From the NCBI RefSeq assembly GCF_022678645.1, contig NZ_JALBWV010000020.1:1-64000 (forward strand): a stretch of 64,000 nt of DNA, in the 5' to 3' direction. The translations under genes and the position numbers were made by a program. The notes under the pieces were generated by a model. The model was not told where the DNA came from, made no database searches, and was given only the letters and a program-made list of their open reading frames with translations. Positions 33,592 to 42,483 of the stretch are shown here, one piece after another. Position 1 is the stretch's first letter; every line of letters starts with the position of its first letter. The stretch comes from Saccharopolyspora soli. GTDB taxonomy: Bacteria > Actinomycetota > Actinomycetes > Mycobacteriales > Pseudonocardiaceae.

Positions 33592-34731
33592 CACCGCGAC
33601 GCAGGTCAGCAGCGCCAGCCCGACCAGCACCACCAGCAGCACCGGTGCCGCGACGAAGTTCGCCAGCAGGCTGAACGCGAACGGGGCGCAGAAGCCGACG
33701 TAGGCGACCGACCAGAACACCGCGGTCAGCCGGGCCAAAGTGGACGGTGCCGCGATGCGGCCGACCACGGTCAGGCAGAACGTCGCGCAGAACCCGTAAC
33801 CGGTGCCGAGCAGGAGATCGGCGAACAGCGCCAACCCCGGCTGCGCCCACCACACCGCGATGGCCGCCAACGCGAGCCCGGCGGCCATCGCGAGCAGCCC
33901 GACGACGGCCGGTGCCCGCTCACCGCGCCGCGCGACCCGCCGCGCCAGCGGCTGGACGACCGCCCCGAAACCCGGCGTGATCAGCGTCGCGACCCCCGCG
34001 TAGACGATCTCGAATCCGGGCAGATCCGCAGTGACCAGACCGGGCAGCACACCGAAGGCCACTGTCGGCCTGACGAAAACCCACGGCGCGACCGGCACCA
34101 CCAACTGCCGGAACCGCGGATCCCGAATGCCGCTGCCACGCGGCCCGCGCGCAACCTCACGCGGTCGCGTCTCCGGGCACGCCCGCGCGAGCGCCAGGCC
34201 CGCGACGCACAGCACCAGATGCGGAAAGTAGGCGTTGACCAGCGGATTCGGCCCCCATTGCGCGATCAGGGCGGAAACCAGGCCGCTCACGCTGAACCCG
34301 ATCGACAGCAGCACCCCGGCCCGGCGAGCGCCCACGCCGTCCTCGGCCGCGGTGCCGAACGGCGGGTGCGACAGATCGCGGACCCACGCGCTGCCCGCGG
34401 CCAGGACCGCGCCCGTGCTCACCCCGCTCAGCAGTCGGCCCACCGCCAACCAAGGCGCGGCGATCACCCCTGCCATCAGCGCGGCTGTTCCCGCCGCGCT
34501 GATCACGATGGCGCCGAAGACGACGGGCCGCCGACCGCGCTGATCGGCCAGCGGTCCACCCAGCAGCAGACCGGGCAGCAGCCCGACCACGTAGAGCGCG
34601 AACATCCCGGTGGCCGTCCGTTCGGACAGCCCGAGTTCGGCCTGGTACGCCCCGAGCAGCGAGGAAAACTGGTTCGCGCCCCACCCCGCCGCGGTCAGCA
34701 GGAACGCCGCCGATAACCACTTGTTCCGCAC
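33505..34731 (-). CDS. MFS transporter
   Basis: About 408 residues, twelve predicted membrane segments. N-terminal WLSAAFLLTAAGWGANQFSS leads into TM1; motif A is GGPLADQRGRRPVVFGAI. An efflux-type permease of unknown substrate. The start is uncertain: GTG 34731 begins VRNKWLSAAF, GTG 34767 would add 12 residues. The last 25 or so residues (after TCVAVSARDQ) are hydrophilic and lie antisense to the LysE gene. It is divergent from a LysR regulator that probably controls it. Confidence 0.87.
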   Translation of the reverse strand: MRNKWLSAAFLLTAAGWGANQFSSLLGAYQAELGLSERTATGMFALYVVGLLPGLLLGGPLADQRGRRPVVFGAIVISAAGTAALMAGVIAAPWLAVGRLLSGVSTGAVLAAGSAWVRDLSHPPFGTAAEDGVGARRAGVLLSIGFSVSGLVSALIAQWGPNPLVNAYFPHLVLCVAGLALARACPETRPREVARGPRGSGIRDPRFRQLVVPVAPWVFVRPTVAFGVLPGLVTADLPGFEIVYAGVATLITPGFGAVVQPLARRVARRGERAPAVVGLLAMAAGLALAAIAVWWAQPGLALFADLLLGTGYGFCATFCLTVVGRIAAPSTLARLTAVFWSVAYVGFCAPFAFSLLANFVAAPVLLVVLVGLALLTCVAVSARDQADRDGQQRRRADHVQRLRDAGVL

Positions 34732-34961
34732 TGCGTCGTTGTATGCCGGGTGATCTCCTCGCGGCACCAGCCGTTCAGAACTCGTGAACGCGGGCCGTGA
34801 TTTTCGCCTCGCACCACACCAACCGCGCTTCCGCATCGCGGAACCGAATCCCGCATTCGGCTGAAACCTAGTACGGTATGCCCGGTTTCGCGCTCCCAAT
34901 CTCAGGCATCTGCGGAAACGCGCGCCACGCCCGCCTTGGCAGGTGTTCGTAGGCTGCGGGT

Positions 34962-35867
34962 ATGGATCTGCGGCGGTTGGCGTCCTTCCTCGCAGTGGCC
35001 GAGGAAGGCCACTTCGGGCGCGCCGCCGAACGCCTGTACCGGTCACCGGCTTCGGTCACGGCGCACATCAAGCAGCTGGAGCGCGAACTCGGCACCCGGC
35101 TGTTCGATCGCGCCCCTGTCCGGCTCACCCCGGCCGGTGAGCGGTTGGTCCGGCACGCGCGATCACTGCTGGCCGCGGCCGATGCCGCGATCGCGGACGT
35201 CGCCGACGTCGGTGCCGCGACCACGCTGCGAGTCGGGATCATGGGCCACGGCTCCGCCGAACTCACCCCCGCGACGGTGCGGGCATTTCAGCGCGCACAC
35301 CCGGAAATCCCGGTCGAACTCGTCGCGCTGGACTTCACCGAACACGTGTCCGCGCTGGTTCAGCACCGGGTCGACGCGGCCTTCGTGCGGCCCGCCCCGG
35401 ACGACGACCGGATCACCGTGGAGGTGCTGACCACCGAGCGGCGGATCGTGGTGGTCCCCGCGTCGTGGGAACTCGCCGATGCCCCGGCGGTGCGGCTGGC
35501 GGACATCCTCGAACTGCCCTACATCCGCGTCCCGGAGCACACCCCGCGCCAGTTCACCGACTACCTGTACTTCGCCGGAGCACGCGGCGGACTCTCGCCA
35601 CGTCGCAGCCGTGATCACGGCGTCACCCCGCACGAAGTCCTCGCCGCCGCGGCCGCCGGGCACGGCGCGGGCTCCGCGCTGGAATCCTTCCAGCGCTACT
35701 ACTCCTGGCCGGGCACGGTGTGCGTACCGGTGCTGGACGCGCCTTGGGAGCACAGCGTGCTGGCCACCCGAGCGGGCGATCGGAACCCGGCAGTGCGCAT
35801 GTTCCGCTCGCTGGCCACCCGACTGGCCCGGGAACTCGGCCCGCAGTTTCGGCTGGCACCCGCATGA
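34962..35867 (+). CDS. LysR-family transcriptional regulator
   Basis: 301 residues. Winged HTH at 1-60 (FLAVAEEGHFGRAAERLYRS, PASVTAHIKQLERELGTRLF), effector domain from about 88. The effector region has IMGHGSAELTPATVRAFQ and ends PQFRLAPA. Begins at ATG 34962. It is head to head with the MFS gene across a 230-base spacer, so that transporter is the likely target. No effector can be named. Confidence 0.92.
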   Translation: MDLRRLASFLAVAEEGHFGRAAERLYRSPASVTAHIKQLERELGTRLFDRAPVRLTPAGERLVRHARSLLAAADAAIADVADVGAATTLRVGIMGHGSAELTPATVRAFQRAHPEIPVELVALDFTEHVSALVQHRVDAAFVRPAPDDDRITVEVLTTERRIVVVPASWELADAPAVRLADILELPYIRVPEHTPRQFTDYLYFAGARGGLSPRRSRDHGVTPHEVLAAAAAGHGAGSALESFQRYYSWPGTVCVPVLDAPWEHSVLATRAGDRNPAVRMFRSLATRLARELGPQFRLAPA

Positions 35868-35917
35868 CACGGCCGGGGCGCTCCAGCAGCGCCCCGGCCG
35901 TTGCGGTTCGGCAAGCT

Positions 35918-36724
35918 TCAGGACCCCAGTTGTGCCTGGACATCGTCGTGGTACGTGGACACCCTCGTGTAGATGCCCGGCGCGTTCGGCCGGGCGCAGC
36001 CGTTGCCGGTGGAGACGATCCCGACCAGCTTGTTCTCGACCACCAGCGGTCCGCCGGAATCACCCTGGCAGCTGTCCACACCGCCTTGCGGGAATCCGGC
36101 GCACACCATCGCATCCGCCTTGTACTGCGGATACGCCTTCTGGCACTCCTGATCGCTGACCAGCGGCACCTCGGCCTTCTGCAAGATGTCCGATGCCTGG
36201 CCCCCTTCGGCAGTGGCACCCCAACCGAGCACCGTGGAGGTCTTCCCGGCCTGGTACAGCGCACCGTCGTCCTTGGACGCCACCGCCAGCGGCTCCTGCG
36301 GCAGTTGCTGGTCCAGGGTCAACACGGCGACATCAGCGCCGCTGTTGGCGTTCTGGTAGGCCGGGTGCACCCAGATGCCGGTCACCTTGGCGATCTTGCC
36401 GTCGGTGGCCTGCTTGCTCTCCCGCCCGGCGACGACCTGGACCGCCTCCGGCTTCTCCCCGTTGACGCAGTGGGCGGCGGTGACGATCTTGTTCGCCTTG
36501 CCGATCGTGCCCCCGCAGAACTGGTTGCCCTGGCTGTCGGTCAGGTACACCACCCACGGGTGTTCGGCGATCTTGGCTGGCTGGCCACCCACGATGGGCG
36601 GCGCCTTGGTCTCCGACGAGTCGGGGTCCGCAGCGTTCGCCGTCGTGGTCAGCAGGCCCGACGACAGGGTCGCCGCCGCCAGCAGTCCGGCCATCGACCA
36701 CATCCGGCGCCGTGTGTCCGCCAT
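35918..36724 (-). CDS. Secreted trypsin-like serine protease (S1 family)
   Basis: 268 residues. Signal peptide with RRRM, a hydrophobic core and ANA-A cleavage near 29-31; a short propeptide, then mature IVGG at 44-47. The triad is His85, Asp131 and Ser223; Asp217 predicts trypsin-like specificity. It resembles Streptomyces trypsin (SGT-type). ATG 36724 follows GGAGG by about 8 bases. It lies downstream of cobN but is separated by a strong inverted repeat, so it is probably its own unit. Confidence 0.94.
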   Translation of the reverse strand: MADTRRRMWSMAGLLAAATLSSGLLTTTANAADPDSSETKAPPIVGGQPAKIAEHPWVVYLTDSQGNQFCGGTIGKANKIVTAAHCVNGEKPEAVQVVAGRESKQATDGKIAKVTGIWVHPAYQNANSGADVAVLTLDQQLPQEPLAVASKDDGALYQAGKTSTVLGWGATAEGGQASDILQKAEVPLVSDQECQKAYPQYKADAMVCAGFPQGGVDSCQGDSGGPLVVENKLVGIVSTGNGCARPNAPGIYTRVSTYHDDVQAQLGS

Positions 36725-36854
36725 CTCGTTGCCTCCTCCCCCGGAGCCATCCGGCACGCCGTAGTTCGACCCGCCGCCTCCGGCTCGTCCAAAGTGTCCC
36801 TGAGAAAGAGGATCACAACCCGTTTTCAGATACACCTGGACCAATCAGCGCAAC

Positions 36855-36894
36855 CCGATCGGGTGGAATAACAGCACATTTACCACCCGATCGG
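36855..36894. terminator. Perfect 12-bp inverted repeat between cobN and the protease gene
   Basis: CCGATCGGGTGG (36855-36866) and CCACCCGATCGG (36883-36894) with a 16-base AT-rich loop. It lies 84 bases past the cobN stop and 131 bases before the protease start, both on the minus strand. It may terminate cobN or be an operator for the protease; the AT-rich loop leaves both open. Confidence 0.6.
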
Positions 36895-36977
36895 CCTACC
36901 TGGAGTGTCCAAACAGGACTTCCGTGCCGATGAGTGGAGCTACTGGTGGGAACAGGTACTTCCACGCATGCGGCGGG

Positions 36978-39900
36978 TCAGTCCTCCAACTGGCCTTCCA
37001 GCTCCAGGTAGACCGCGCGCAGATCGTCGAGGGTGGCCTGGTCGGGGTCGGCCCACAGGCCGCGGTCGGCTGCTTCCAGCAGTCGCTCGGTCATGCCGCG
37101 CAACGCCCACGGATTGGACTGGCGCAGGAACTGCTGCACCTGGTCGTCGAACACGTAGGACTCGGCCAGCTTCGCGTACATCCAGTCGTCGACCACGCCA
37201 GCGGTGGCATCGAAGCCGAACAGGTAGTCCACTGTGGCCGCCAGTTCGAACGCGCCCTTGTAACCGTGCCGCTGCATTGCCGAGATCCACTTCGGGTTGA
37301 CCACGCGGGCCCGGAAGACGCGCTTGGTCTCCTCACCCAACGTCCGGGTCTTGACCGCGTGCGGCACTGCCGAGTCGCCGACGTAGGCGGCCGGGTTCTG
37401 CCCGGCCAGGGCCCGCACCATCGCGACCATGCCGCCGTGGTACTGGAAGTAGTCGTCGGAATCGGCGATGTCGTGCTCGCGGGTGTCGACGTTCTTCGCC
37501 GCGACCTGGATGCGGCGGAACGCCGACTCCATGTCGGTGCGCGCCGCCCGGCCGTCCAGCCCGCGCCCGTAGGCGTAGCCGCCCCAGGTCGCGTACACCT
37601 CGGCGAGATCGGCGTCGCTGCGCCAGTTCCGGGCGTCGATCAGCGGCAGCAGACCCGCGCCGTAGGCGCCCGGTTTGGAACCGAAGATGCGCGTGGAGGC
37701 ACGCCGGTCGTCGCCGTGCTCGCCCAGGTCGGCGCGGTAGTGCGCGGCGACGTAGTTGTCCTCGTCGGGCTCGTCCAACGCGGCCACGGTCCGCACCGCG
37801 TCGTCGATCAGCGCCACCACGTGCGGGAAGGCGTCGCGGAAGAAACCGGAGATGCGGACCACCACGTCGATGCGCGGGCGGCCCAACTCCGCCACCGGCA
37901 CCACCTCGAAGCCGGTCACCCGACGCGAGGCGTCGTCCCACACCGGGCGGCAGCCCAGCAGCCACAGCACCTCGCCGAGGTCGTCGCCCTGGGTGCGCAT
38001 CGCGGAGGTGCCCCACACCGTCAGCCCGACCGACCTCGGGTAGTCGCCGGTGTCCGCGCGGTGCCGCGCCAGCAGCGACTCGGCCAGCGCCGAGCCGACC
38101 TCGAAGGCGTTGCGGGACGGGATGGCCTTCGGGTCAACCGAGTAGAAGTTGCGGCCGGTGGGCAGCACCGAGATCAGCCCGCGGGTCGGCGACCCGGACG
38201 GACCGGCCGGGACGAAGCCACCGTCCAGCGCGTGCACGAGGTGCTCGACCTCCTCGGTGGTCCGAGCCAGCCGGGGCACGACCTCGGCGCAGGCGAAACG
38301 CAGCACCCGCACCACCGGGTCCACCGCGGCACCGAACACCTCGGCGACCACGGCCTGGGCTTGCCCGGCCTGCCACCCCGACTCGGCCAGCGCGGTGATC
38401 AGCTTGCGCGCCAAGGATTCCAGCAGGTCGACCGCATCCGATGCGGACGCGGCCGGGCCCTCGACGAGCTGCGTCAACGTGCTCGGCACGGCCACCTTGG
38501 CGCCCGGCTCGGCCAGCAACGCCTGCTCATCTAGTCCGAAGTGGACGGACAGGGCGGCGCGCAGGCCGGGCAGCGCGCCGACGGTTCCGCCGAAGACCTG
38601 CCGGGCGCGCAGGATCGCGAGCACGTCGTTGACCAGCTCGTCGTCCTGCGGCGCGCGGCCCAGGATGTGCAGGCCGTCGCGGATCTGCACATCCTTGATC
38701 TCGCACAGGTAGCCATCGACGTGCAGCACGAAGTCGTCGAAGGAAGCCGCGTCCGGCTGGTCCTCCTGGTGCAGGTCGTGGTGCAGCTCGGCGGAAGTGA
38801 CCAGCTCCCAGATCTGGCTGCGCAGCGTGGGTTTCTTGTCCGGGTCGAGGTCGGCGACGATGGCGTACTCGTCGAGCAACTGCTCCAGCTTGGCGATGTC
38901 GCCGTAGGTGTCCGCGCGGGCCATCGGCGGGATCATGTGGTCGACCACCACGGCGTGCCCCCGGCGCTTGGCCTGGGTGCCCTCGCCGGGATCGTTGACG
39001 ATGAACGGGTAGATCAGCGGGAGCTCGCCCAGCACCGCGTCCGGGGCGCAGTCGGCGGCCAGCCCCAGGCCCTTGCCCGGCAGCCATTCCAGGGTGCCGT
39101 GCTTGCCCAGGTGGATCACCGCGTGCGCGCCGAACTCCTCGGCCAACCACCGGTAGGCGGCCAGGTACTGGTGCGACGGCGGCAGGTCCGGATCGTGGTA
39201 GATCGCGATCGGGTTCTCCCCGAAGCCGCGCGGCGGCTGGATCATCAGCACCACGTTGCCGAAGCGCAGCGCCGCGACGTACATCGAGCCCTCGTCATCG
39301 ACGTAGAGGCTGCCCGGCGGCTCGCCCCAATGCTCGGTCATCGCCGCCCGCAACGATTCCGGCAGCGCGTCGAACCATTCGCGGTAGCGCGTGGCGGGCA
39401 CGGTGATCGCTGCCTGGGACATCTGGTCCTCGGTCAGCCACTCGACGTCATGTCCGCCTGCCGCGATCAGCCGGTGGATCAGGCGGTCACCGTCCAAACC
39501 CGACACATCCAGTCCGCCGAGGTCGTAGCCAATGGCCGCCAGCTCGCGCAGCAGCACGACCGCCGATGCTGGCGTGTCCAGACCGACGGCGTTGCCGACG
39601 CGGGAATGCTTGGTCGGATAGGACGAGAGGACCACGCCGAGCCGCTTGTCCTCGTTGCCGACGTGGCGCAGCCGGGCCAGTGACACCGCCGTGCCCGCGA
39701 CGCGGCGCGCTCGCTCCGGATCGGCGACGTAGACCGGGATGCCGTCCGGACCGTTTTCCTTGAAGGAGAACGGAACGCTGATCAGCCGACCGTCGAACTC
39801 CGGGACCGCGACCTGCATCGCCGCGTCCATCGGCGACAGCGCCGCGTCGCTCGCCTCCCACACCGCACGGCTGGTGGTCAGGCACAGGCCCTGCAGCACG

Positions 39901-40658
39901 GGGATGTCGAGTTCGGCCAGCGCACCGGCGTCCCAGGAGTCCTCATCGCCACCCGCGCTCGCCTCCGCCGCGACCGCTCCGCCCGCCGCCAGCACTGTCG
40001 CCACCAGGGCATCGCAGTCGCTGAGCAGCGCGCGCAGACCGGCCGCGTCCGACAACCCGCGCAGCGAACCGCAGAACACCGGGACGGCGTTGGCACCAGC
40101 GCTTTCCACCTGGTCGGCGAGGGAATCCACGAACGCGGTGTTGCCCGCCAGGGCGTGGGCGCGGTAGAAGACGATGCCCACCGTCGGCCGGGACGGGTCG
40201 TGCGGGCGAACACCGTGGCGGCCGAACTCCGGCGTCTTCTCCGGCGCGGCGAAGCCCTCCCCGGTCAGCAGCACCGTGTCGGAGAGGAATCGGGCCAGTT
40301 GGGCGAGGTTGCCCGGACCACCTTCGACGAGGTAGGCCAACGCCTGCGTGGTGACGCCGGTGGGCACAGTGGACAGTGCCATCAGCTCGGCGTCCGGGGT
40401 GGCCTCGCCACCGAGCGCGACCGTCGGGATTCCGGCGGCCAGCACCGCGTCCAGGCCCTCCGACCAGGCCCGACGGCCGCCGAGCAGGCGGACCACTACG
40501 ACGTCCACGCCGGTGAGCAGCTGCGGAACCTCTTCGGCGGCGACGCGGGCGGGGTTGGCGACCCGGTAGTCGGCGTCGGCGGCTCGGGCGGCCAGCAGAT
40601 CGGTGTCCGCCGTGGACAGCAGCAGGACTCGGGTCGTTTCGCGGGCAGGCTCGCTCAC
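36978..40658 (-). CDS. cobN: Cobaltochelatase large subunit CobN
   Basis: 1226 residues, the usual length. The family domain runs through the whole protein: VLLLSTADTDLLAA at the start, GIVFYRAHALAGNTAFVDSL at about 160, HLGKHGTLEWLPGKGLGLA near the middle, and the C-terminal WISAMQRHGYKGAFELAATVDYLFGFDATAGVVDDW split over about 1115-1150. CobN binds hydrogenobyrinic acid a,c-diamide and cobalt and works with ChlI/ChlD-type motor subunits. GTG 40658 has AGAGGA 7 bases upstream and directly follows a cobalamin riboswitch. Confidence 0.96.
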   Translation of the reverse strand: MSEPARETTRVLLLSTADTDLLAARAADADYRVANPARVAAEEVPQLLTGVDVVVVRLLGGRRAWSEGLDAVLAAGIPTVALGGEATPDAELMALSTVPTGVTTQALAYLVEGGPGNLAQLARFLSDTVLLTGEGFAAPEKTPEFGRHGVRPHDPSRPTVGIVFYRAHALAGNTAFVDSLADQVESAGANAVPVFCGSLRGLSDAAGLRALLSDCDALVATVLAAGGAVAAEASAGGDEDSWDAGALAELDIPVLQGLCLTTSRAVWEASDAALSPMDAAMQVAVPEFDGRLISVPFSFKENGPDGIPVYVADPERARRVAGTAVSLARLRHVGNEDKRLGVVLSSYPTKHSRVGNAVGLDTPASAVVLLRELAAIGYDLGGLDVSGLDGDRLIHRLIAAGGHDVEWLTEDQMSQAAITVPATRYREWFDALPESLRAAMTEHWGEPPGSLYVDDEGSMYVAALRFGNVVLMIQPPRGFGENPIAIYHDPDLPPSHQYLAAYRWLAEEFGAHAVIHLGKHGTLEWLPGKGLGLAADCAPDAVLGELPLIYPFIVNDPGEGTQAKRRGHAVVVDHMIPPMARADTYGDIAKLEQLLDEYAIVADLDPDKKPTLRSQIWELVTSAELHHDLHQEDQPDAASFDDFVLHVDGYLCEIKDVQIRDGLHILGRAPQDDELVNDVLAILRARQVFGGTVGALPGLRAALSVHFGLDEQALLAEPGAKVAVPSTLTQLVEGPAASASDAVDLLESLARKLITALAESGWQAGQAQAVVAEVFGAAVDPVVRVLRFACAEVVPRLARTTEEVEHLVHALDGGFVPAGPSGSPTRGLISVLPTGRNFYSVDPKAIPSRNAFEVGSALAESLLARHRADTGDYPRSVGLTVWGTSAMRTQGDDLGEVLWLLGCRPVWDDASRRVTGFEVVPVAELGRPRIDVVVRISGFFRDAFPHVVALIDDAVRTVAALDEPDEDNYVAAHYRADLGEHGDDRRASTRIFGSKPGAYGAGLLPLIDARNWRSDADLAEVYATWGGYAYGRGLDGRAARTDMESAFRRIQVAAKNVDTREHDIADSDDYFQYHGGMVAMVRALAGQNPAAYVGDSAVPHAVKTRTLGEETKRVFRARVVNPKWISAMQRHGYKGAFELAATVDYLFGFDATAGVVDDWMYAKLAESYVFDDQVQQFLRQSNPWALRGMTERLLEAADRGLWADPDQATLDDLRAVYLELEGQLED

Positions 40659-40699
40659 GGTCGTCCTCTCTCGGGGTGCGCGCCCCGGTGGGGTCACGG

Positions 40700-40850
40700 C
40701 GGCAGGAGTGTCCTGGCTCCCGGATCACCGCAGGTCCCCGCCTTCCCACCCGAGCCGCCATCGCGGTCTGGGCAGTGGCTGGTTGGGGGCTGCTCCCCGG
40801 TCACAGTGGCGCGACCGCCCCGGATTCGCACCGGGTTCCTCCGCGACACC
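40700..40850 (-). promoter_or_regulatory. Cobalamin riboswitch upstream of cobN
   Basis: On the minus strand: GGAGGAACCCGGTGCGAATC, the B12 box GCCACTGTGACCGGGGAG, and GAGCCAGGACACTCCTG at the closing side. The cobN GTG is about 42 bases past the aptamer, and GGGGCGCGCACCCC in between can form a helix that ends at the ribosome site. This is the third cobalamin aptamer in the window. Confidence 0.94.
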
Positions 40851-40900
40851 GCCGTCTGGCTCACGGCCATCCTAACGACAACCCGCCGCGCCCGAACTGT

Positions 40901-40941
40901 CGTGAGCGGCAATGGTCGTCATAACAGCCGCAACCACTCAC
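40901..40941 (-). terminator. GTCGTGAG-type hairpin after the 2-hydroxyacid dehydrogenase gene
   Basis: CGTGAGCGG (40901-40909) pairs with CCACTCACG (about 40933-40941), one mismatch. It begins 6 bases beyond the dehydrogenase stop (40947, minus strand) and lies just upstream of the cobN riboswitch. Confidence 0.6.
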
Positions 40942-40946
40942 GAAAG

Positions 40947-41858
40947 TCAGTAGCCCACCGCGCGGTCGACCACGCCCAGCAACGGCTCGCCTGCCAGCCG
41001 ACGGCGGACGTTCTCCTCGACGCGCCGAGCCAGGGCCGGGATCAGCAACGACTTCGGGTTCGCCGAGTGCGGCGAAATGAGTGCCCGTGGGTGCTGGAAC
41101 AGCGGATGTCCCTCCGGCAGCGGCTCCGGGTCCGTGACGTCCAGCGCCGCACCTCCGATGCGCTCCGCGTCCAGCGCCGCCACCAGCGCGTCGGTGTCGA
41201 CCAGCGATCCGCGCGCGACGTTGATCAACCACGCGTCGGCCCGCATCCGGGACAGCGCATCGGCATCGATCAGCTTCGCGGTCTCGGCGGTCGCTGGCGC
41301 GGCGAGCACGACGAAGTCCGACTCGGCGAGCAGCTGGCGCACCCCGGCGATGTCGTCGGCCGCCCAGGTCCAGGCCGCTGCGTCCACCGGTTTGCCGGAC
41401 CGGTTGACCGCGAGCACCCGAACCCCGAAGGGCCGCAGCAGCTCGATCAACGCCCGCCCGATGCCACCTGCACCGATGATCCCCACCGTGGCGCCGAACA
41501 GGCCGCGCATGCCCTCCGGATGCGCCCAGCGCTCGGCCCGCGCCATCACGTTCAGCCGTCGCGCTCCGGCCAGCATCAGGCCGAGCGTGTGCTCGGCGAC
41601 GGTCTGGGCGTAGGTACCCGCAGCCGAGGTGAAGGTGATGCCGTCGCGCAATGCGCCAGCGGCCACCCACGACTCGATACCGGCCGAGGGAAGTTGCACC
41701 CACTCCAGGCCGGGGTGGTCGAACTCGGCGAACTGCGCGGGCTTGCCGCCGTACCAGACCAGCGCGGTGGACTCGGCGACCGGGCTCAGCTCGGCCCCCG
41801 CCGCGACGACGGCCGCCGCCAGCTCGGGCGGTGCGACCGGACCAATGTGGACCTTCAC
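40947..41858 (-). CDS. D-isomer-specific 2-hydroxyacid dehydrogenase
   Basis: 303 residues. The NAD-binding loop is VGIIGAGGIGRALIELL; the catalytic Arg is in NVARGSLVD, the Glu in LDVTDPEPLPEGH, the His in ISPHSANP. All three catalytic residues are present. GTG 41858 follows the aldolase stop by 2 bases with GGAG 5 bases upstream, so it is the third gene of the kdgK-eda operon. In that context it may reduce glyoxylate or a 2-keto sugar acid; this is inference. Confidence 0.92.
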   Translation of the reverse strand: MKVHIGPVAPPELAAAVVAAGAELSPVAESTALVWYGGKPAQFAEFDHPGLEWVQLPSAGIESWVAAGALRDGITFTSAAGTYAQTVAEHTLGLMLAGARRLNVMARAERWAHPEGMRGLFGATVGIIGAGGIGRALIELLRPFGVRVLAVNRSGKPVDAAAWTWAADDIAGVRQLLAESDFVVLAAPATAETAKLIDADALSRMRADAWLINVARGSLVDTDALVAALDAERIGGAALDVTDPEPLPEGHPLFQHPRALISPHSANPKSLLIPALARRVEENVRRRLAGEPLLGVVDRAVGY

Positions 41859-41860
41859 GT

Positions 41861-42472
41861 CTACTCCGTCTCGGATGAGCGCTTCTCGACCAACTTCGCC
41901 AAGGCAGGCAGTTGCTCGGCATCCTCCAGCGCCGAACCGACCGCCACCACGGTGGCGCCGGCAGCGAGGAATTCCGGCGCGTTGTGCGAATTCATCCCAC
42001 CGGTGGCCACCATCCGCAGACCCGGGAACGGTCCGAGCATCGCCCGGAACCAACCGGCGCCCAACTCAGCTGCCGGAAACGCCTTGACCCACGACAGCCC
42101 GAGCCGGTGCGCGCGCTGGATCTCGCTCGGAGTCGCGACGCCGGGCAGGTGCGGCAGGTCGAGTTCCGCGCTCAGCCGCACCACGTCGGCGTCCAGACCC
42201 GGCGCCACGGTGAACGCCGCGCCGAGCTCCTTGGCGGTGTGCAGCTGCTCGATGGTCACGACCGTCCCGGCACCCACCGGCCGCCCCCGCTCGGCGCCCG
42301 CCCGCACCGCCGCGCGCAGCGACGGTTCGGCTTGCTGGGTCTCGATCGGCACCTCGACCGCCTCGATGCCCAGATCCCACGCCCGCTCGGCCAGTTCGAC
42401 GGTCCGCTGCGGGTCCATCCCGCGCAGGATCGCCATGACCGGGCCGGTCAAGAGCTTGTCGAAGAAACCCAC
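41861..42472 (-). CDS. eda: 2-keto-3-deoxy-6-phosphogluconate aldolase family
   Basis: 203 residues. A class I aldolase: VMAILRGMDPQRTVELAERA, the Glu in VEVPIET, GAGTVVTIEQ, and the Schiff-base Lys in SWVKAFPAAELG. It splits KDPG (or the galactonate form) into pyruvate and glyceraldehyde 3-phosphate. GTG 42472 has AGGAG 5 bases upstream; it begins VGFFDKLLTGP. It follows the sugar kinase by 11 bases and precedes the dehydrogenase by 2. Confidence 0.92.
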   Translation of the reverse strand: MGFFDKLLTGPVMAILRGMDPQRTVELAERAWDLGIEAVEVPIETQQAEPSLRAAVRAGAERGRPVGAGTVVTIEQLHTAKELGAAFTVAPGLDADVVRLSAELDLPHLPGVATPSEIQRAHRLGLSWVKAFPAAELGAGWFRAMLGPFPGLRMVATGGMNSHNAPEFLAAGATVVAVGSALEDAEQLPALAKLVEKRSSETE

Positions 42473-42483
42473 GATCACTCCTA

